Positions 61,549 to 64,000 of a DNA stretch of 64,000 nt are shown one piece after another (within the stretch, counting starts at the first letter, position 1; each line of letters opens with the position of its first letter). Made by a program: the position numbers and the translations under genes. The notes under the pieces were generated by a model. The model was not told the origin of the DNA. It searched no databases and saw nothing but the letters and a program-made list of their open reading frames with translations. The DNA comes from Brachybacterium sp. UMB0905 (GTDB lineage Bacteria > Actinomycetota > Actinomycetes > Actinomycetales > Dermabacteraceae). The stretch covers positions 126,178 through 190,177 of the forward strand of contig NZ_PNHL01000008.1 of NCBI RefSeq assembly GCF_002871795.1, in the 5' to 3' direction.

Positions 61549-63117
61549 TCAGAGGTCGGATCGGGTGGCCTCATCCGGTGCCTCGGTACCGGTCGTGGGC
61601 GTGTGGTGTCTCGCCAGTGCGGTTGCGGCGAGGGTGCCGATGGTGGCGAGGACGATGGCTGCGGTGGTGAAGGCGGTGGTCATCGCGTCGGTGAAGGCGG
61701 GGCGGACGAGGTCGAGCAGCATTGCGGCGCGGTCCTCGGGTAGTTGTTGGGCGGTGGCGACCGCAGCGCCGAGGGTTTCGGTCACCGCGTCGGCGATGTC
61801 GGGTGGGGTGTCGGCGGGTAGGGCGTCGGTGACCTGGGTGCGGTAGATGCTGGTGCCGAGGGCTCCGAGGGTCGCGGTGCCGAGCGCGCCGCCGAGCTCG
61901 TAGGCGGTCTCGCTGATGCCGGCTGCGGCTCCGGCCTTCTCGGGTGGGGCGGTGCCGACGATGACGTCGTTGGAGAGGGTGTCGGCGATCCCGATGCCGG
62001 CCCCGACGAGCGCTCCGCCGGTGAAGGCGATCCAGGCGATGCCGTCCAGGCCGAGGGCGGTGAGCGTGAGGTATCCGCCGGCGGCGAGGATGAGGCCGCC
62101 GCCGATGAGCCACCCGGCCCCGATCACGCGGGCCAGGGTCGCTGCGATCAGCGACCCGAGGATCGCACCGGCCGCGATCGGCAGCGCCCAGAGTCCGGCG
62201 GTCAGGGGCGAGTGGCCGAGGACGAGCTGGAGGTACTGGGGCAGGTAGTACAGCAGCGCGGTGAGCGCGAACACCCCGGCGACGTTCGCGATCACCGCGG
62301 TGCTGAACGGCAGCGACCGGAACAGGGCGATGTCGATGAGCGGATCGGACAGGCGGCGTTGCCGGAGCACGAACACCACCGCCAGCGCGAGACTTGCCGT
62401 GACCCAGAGGGCGGGAGTGATGCCCCATCCGTGTTCGGCGGCGCCTTTGAGGCCGTAGACGCCGGTGAGCATCGCGGCCATCAGCAGGCCGGCGGAGAGC
62501 AGGTCGAACCGTCCGGGGGCGGGGTTGCGGAACTCGGGCACGAGCGGCGGGGCCGCGATCAGCAGGGCGATCATCACCGGCACGTTGATGAGGAACACCG
62601 ATCCCCACCAGAAGTGCTCCAGCAGGAACCCGCCGACCACCGGGCCCAGGCCCGCACCACCGGCGAACGCCGCGACCCAGACCGAGACCGCACGACGCCG
62701 CTGGGCGGGGTCGGTGAAGATGTTGCGGATCAAGGCCAGCGTGGAGGGCATCAAGGTCGCTCCGCCGATGCCGAGCAGGGCGCGGGCGGCGATCAGCACC
62801 TCGGGTGACCAGGCGAACGCGGCCAGCATCGAGGCCGCCCCGAACGCGACCGCACCGATCAGCAGGAGTCTGCGCCTGCCGATCCGGTCGCCGATGTTGC
62901 CCATGAGCACGAGCAGTGCGGCGAGGAAGAACCCGTAGATGTCCACGATCCACAGCAACTGCGTGCCGGTCGGGGCGAGGTCTTCGCTCAGCTCGGGGAT
63001 CGCGACCGCGAGCACGGTCAAATCGATGCTCATCAGCAGCACCGGCACGGTCAGGGCCGCAAGCGCGGCCCACTGGCGGGCGCCGGCGCGCTGGGGAACA
63101 GGTACGGGCGCGGACAT
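61549..63117 (-). CDS. MFS multidrug-type exporter, DHA2 (EmrB/QacA) family
   Basis: 522 residues, about 14 membrane helices. Motif A GNIGDRIGRRRLLL (loop 2-3), motif B-like RALLGIGGATLMPS, motif C of antiporters GLGPVVGGFLLEHFWW, and WIVDIYGFFLAALLV in helix 2, all of the 14-helix proton-drug antiporter group. Would export toxic organic compounds; substrate unknown. Start ATG 63117 has AAGGAGAGGAG 7-17 bases away; a GTG at 63144 lies upstream of that site. Divergent from tetR and with a promoter that contains an operator palindrome. Confidence 0.93.
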   Translation of the reverse strand: MSAPVPVPQRAGARQWAALAALTVPVLLMSIDLTVLAVAIPELSEDLAPTGTQLLWIVDIYGFFLAALLVLMGNIGDRIGRRRLLLIGAVAFGAASMLAAFAWSPEVLIAARALLGIGGATLMPSTLALIRNIFTDPAQRRRAVSVWVAAFAGGAGLGPVVGGFLLEHFWWGSVFLINVPVMIALLIAAPPLVPEFRNPAPGRFDLLSAGLLMAAMLTGVYGLKGAAEHGWGITPALWVTASLALAVVFVLRQRRLSDPLIDIALFRSLPFSTAVIANVAGVFALTALLYYLPQYLQLVLGHSPLTAGLWALPIAAGAILGSLIAATLARVIGAGWLIGGGLILAAGGYLTLTALGLDGIAWIAFTGGALVGAGIGIADTLSNDVIVGTAPPEKAGAAAGISETAYELGGALGTATLGALGTSIYRTQVTDALPADTPPDIADAVTETLGAAVATAQQLPEDRAAMLLDLVRPAFTDAMTTAFTTAAIVLATIGTLAATALARHHTPTTGTEAPDEATRSDL

Positions 63118-63147
63118 CAAGGGCTCCTCTCCTTCGGCGGACACCTC

Positions 63148-63176
63148 AAACTATCTTGGCCATATGGCCAAGTCAA
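63148..63176 (-). promoter_or_regulatory. MFS exporter promoter
   Basis: -35 TTGACT (63176-63171), exact 17-base spacer, -10 TAGTTT (63153-63148). Expected start near 63141. The spacer is almost filled by the 18-bp operator palindrome. Confidence 0.6.
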
Positions 63177-63197
63177 ATGGCCAAGTCGTTTGGCCAA
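63155..63197. promoter_or_regulatory. TetR operator array
   Basis: Perfect 18-bp palindrome cttggccatatggccaag (63155-63172), then TGGCCAA again at 63178 and 63191. The three TGGCCAA copies (63165, 63178, 63191) are exactly 13 bp apart and the first two extend to TGGCCAAGTC. The array covers the exporter promoter and runs up to 8 bases before the tetR -10 (63205-63210), so one regulator could control both. Confidence 0.75.
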
Positions 63198-63216
63198 GGT
63201 TCGGTAGAGTGGGGCC

Positions 63217-63846
63217 ATGGAGACAGAGGAGCCCACCGAGACGCGCACGCACATGCGCGCAGACGAGCGCCGTCAGCTCCTCGCCCAAGCCGCGCTACGG
63301 GTGATGAAGCGCGACGGGGTGAAGGCGGCATCGACCAGGGCGATCTGCGCCGGGGCGGACATGCCGCACGGGGCGTTCCACTACTGCTTCCGATCCAAGC
63401 GAGAGCTCTACGCGGAACTGCTCTCAGCCGACATCAACGTCGACCTCGACCACGCCTGGGCACAGATCGACCCCACCGGCGAGGTCCGCGCCAGCATCCA
63501 CGCCCTCTTGGACGCCTACTGGCGCACCGTCGAGGCCGACCCTGCGGCGCAGATCGTACTCACCGAGCTGACGACCCTCGCCCTGCGCGACCCCGAACTG
63601 CGCGAGCTGCCCGAGTGGGAGCAACGCGCCTACCACCGGCGCGTCACCGAACACCTCGAACGCTTCGCCGCACGCGCCGACATCGAGTACGCCATCCCCG
63701 TGGCGCTGCTGGCCGAGATGATCCTCGCCGCGCTCTCGGGCATCACAAGCTCCTGGCTCTCGGCACGAGACGACGAGAACGCCAGGCGCGCCCTCGCCGA
63801 GTTCGCCGACGTCTTCGCCACCTACGCCCACAGGACCACCCGATAG
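63217..63846 (+). CDS. TetR-family transcriptional regulator
   Basis: 209 residues. N-terminal helix-turn-helix (about 16-62): RRQLLAQAALRVMKRDGVKAASTRAICAGADMPHGAFHYCFRSKRELYAELL. Ligand-binding C-terminal domain (about 75-205) of the type found in TetR_C proteins with SWLSARDDE near the end. Divergent from the MFS exporter gene, 99 bp apart, with a dense operator array between. Probably represses the exporter and is released by its substrate. A TAGAGT -10 ends 6 bases before ATG, so its mRNA may be leaderless. Confidence 0.93.
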   Translation: METEEPTETRTHMRADERRQLLAQAALRVMKRDGVKAASTRAICAGADMPHGAFHYCFRSKRELYAELLSADINVDLDHAWAQIDPTGEVRASIHALLDAYWRTVEADPAAQIVLTELTTLALRDPELRELPEWEQRAYHRRVTEHLERFAARADIEYAIPVALLAEMILAALSGITSSWLSARDDENARRALAEFADVFATYAHRTTR

Positions 63847-63927
63847 GCACTGTCCCCCTGCAGCGCACGTCCACAGGTTGACGATGTAGGCACTTCTGCC
63901 GCAGTACGGGGTGCGCCTCTCCACCTA

Positions 63928-64000
63928 GGGCGTGTCTCCTAACCTTGCGGGTTGGTTGACGGCAGGCTTGACGCGTGTCGCGTACTCGTGTTCTCTCGGA
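63928..64000 (+). mobile_element. IS5-family insertion sequence, second copy, cut by window end
   Basis: Starts gggcgtgtctcctaacc at 63928, after CTA of a CTAG site (63925-63928). Over the 76 bp from CTAG to the window end it is identical to the copy at 59399-59474. Same orientation as the first copy. Confidence 0.9.
63975..64000 (+). CDS. IS5-family transposase orfA, start only
   Basis: GTG at 63975 begins the same MSRTRVLS… as the first copy. Only 8 codons are in the window. Confidence 0.8.

Overview
High-GC (about 70%) Gram-positive chromosome. The gene content points to Actinobacteria: a division and cell-wall cluster without ftsA but with sepF, yggT and divIVA/wag31 downstream of ftsZ; mraZ; a LysM gene divergent from lexA; DUF3040; a SAV_6107-type HEPN gene beside dinB; and a PAC2 protein. 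Actinobacterial SOS boxes fit this too. A Micrococcales member, possibly Dermabacteraceae/Brachybacterium, is my best guess. The genus is inference. No rRNA, tRNA or CRISPR array was seen.

Layout. 1-2.9 kb (minus): a peptide/nickel-type ABC importer (two permeases and a binding lipoprotein) whose signal peptide is interrupted by an apparent one-base frameshift. 3.2-11.2 kb (plus): pgi; a carbohydrate ABC importer (binding lipoprotein plus two permeases, no ATPase gene); a flotillin-like protein; 6-phosphofructokinase. 11.3-23.2 kb (minus): an acyl-CoA dehydrogenase-like flavoprotein; a 2046-residue membrane-anchored Ig-like/fibronectin-III protein; a truncated EEP-family protein; dnaE. 23.3-26.8 kb: a lower-GC patch with a divergent SWIM zinc-finger gene and DUF6308 gene, then an alpha/beta hydrolase and an unrecognised gene.

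27.1-47.5 kb (minus) is the division/cell-wall superoperon. In transcription order it runs mraZ, rsmH, ftsL, ftsI, murE, murF, mraY, murD, ftsW, murG, murC, ftsQ, ftsZ, pgeF, sepF, yggT, divIVA, lspA, rluA. Many genes overlap by 4 bp, which suggests translational coupling. MraZ probably controls the head of the cluster through five TGGG boxes at exact 10-bp spacing. FtsZ has its own candidate promoter in the ftsQ-ftsZ gap.

47.9-59.3 kb is mostly genome maintenance and stress: DUF3040 protein, dinB, HEPN protein, spermidine synthase-like protein, cold-shock protein, PAC2 protein, HelD-type RNA polymerase recycling ATPase, nrdR, a LysM membrane protein (probable SOS division inhibitor), lexA and a DinG-type helicase. 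Two LexA boxes lie in the lysM-lexA spacer; one encloses the ribosome-binding site of the LysM gene.

59.4-64.0 kb is mobile DNA. Two same-orientation copies of an IS5-family element (the second cut by the window end) flank an MFS multidrug-type exporter, an alpha/beta hydrolase and a divergent TetR regulator. This has the form of a composite transposon carrying a regulated efflux module. A palindrome and 13-bp-spaced repeats in the tetR/MFS spacer form a candidate operator array inside the exporter promoter.
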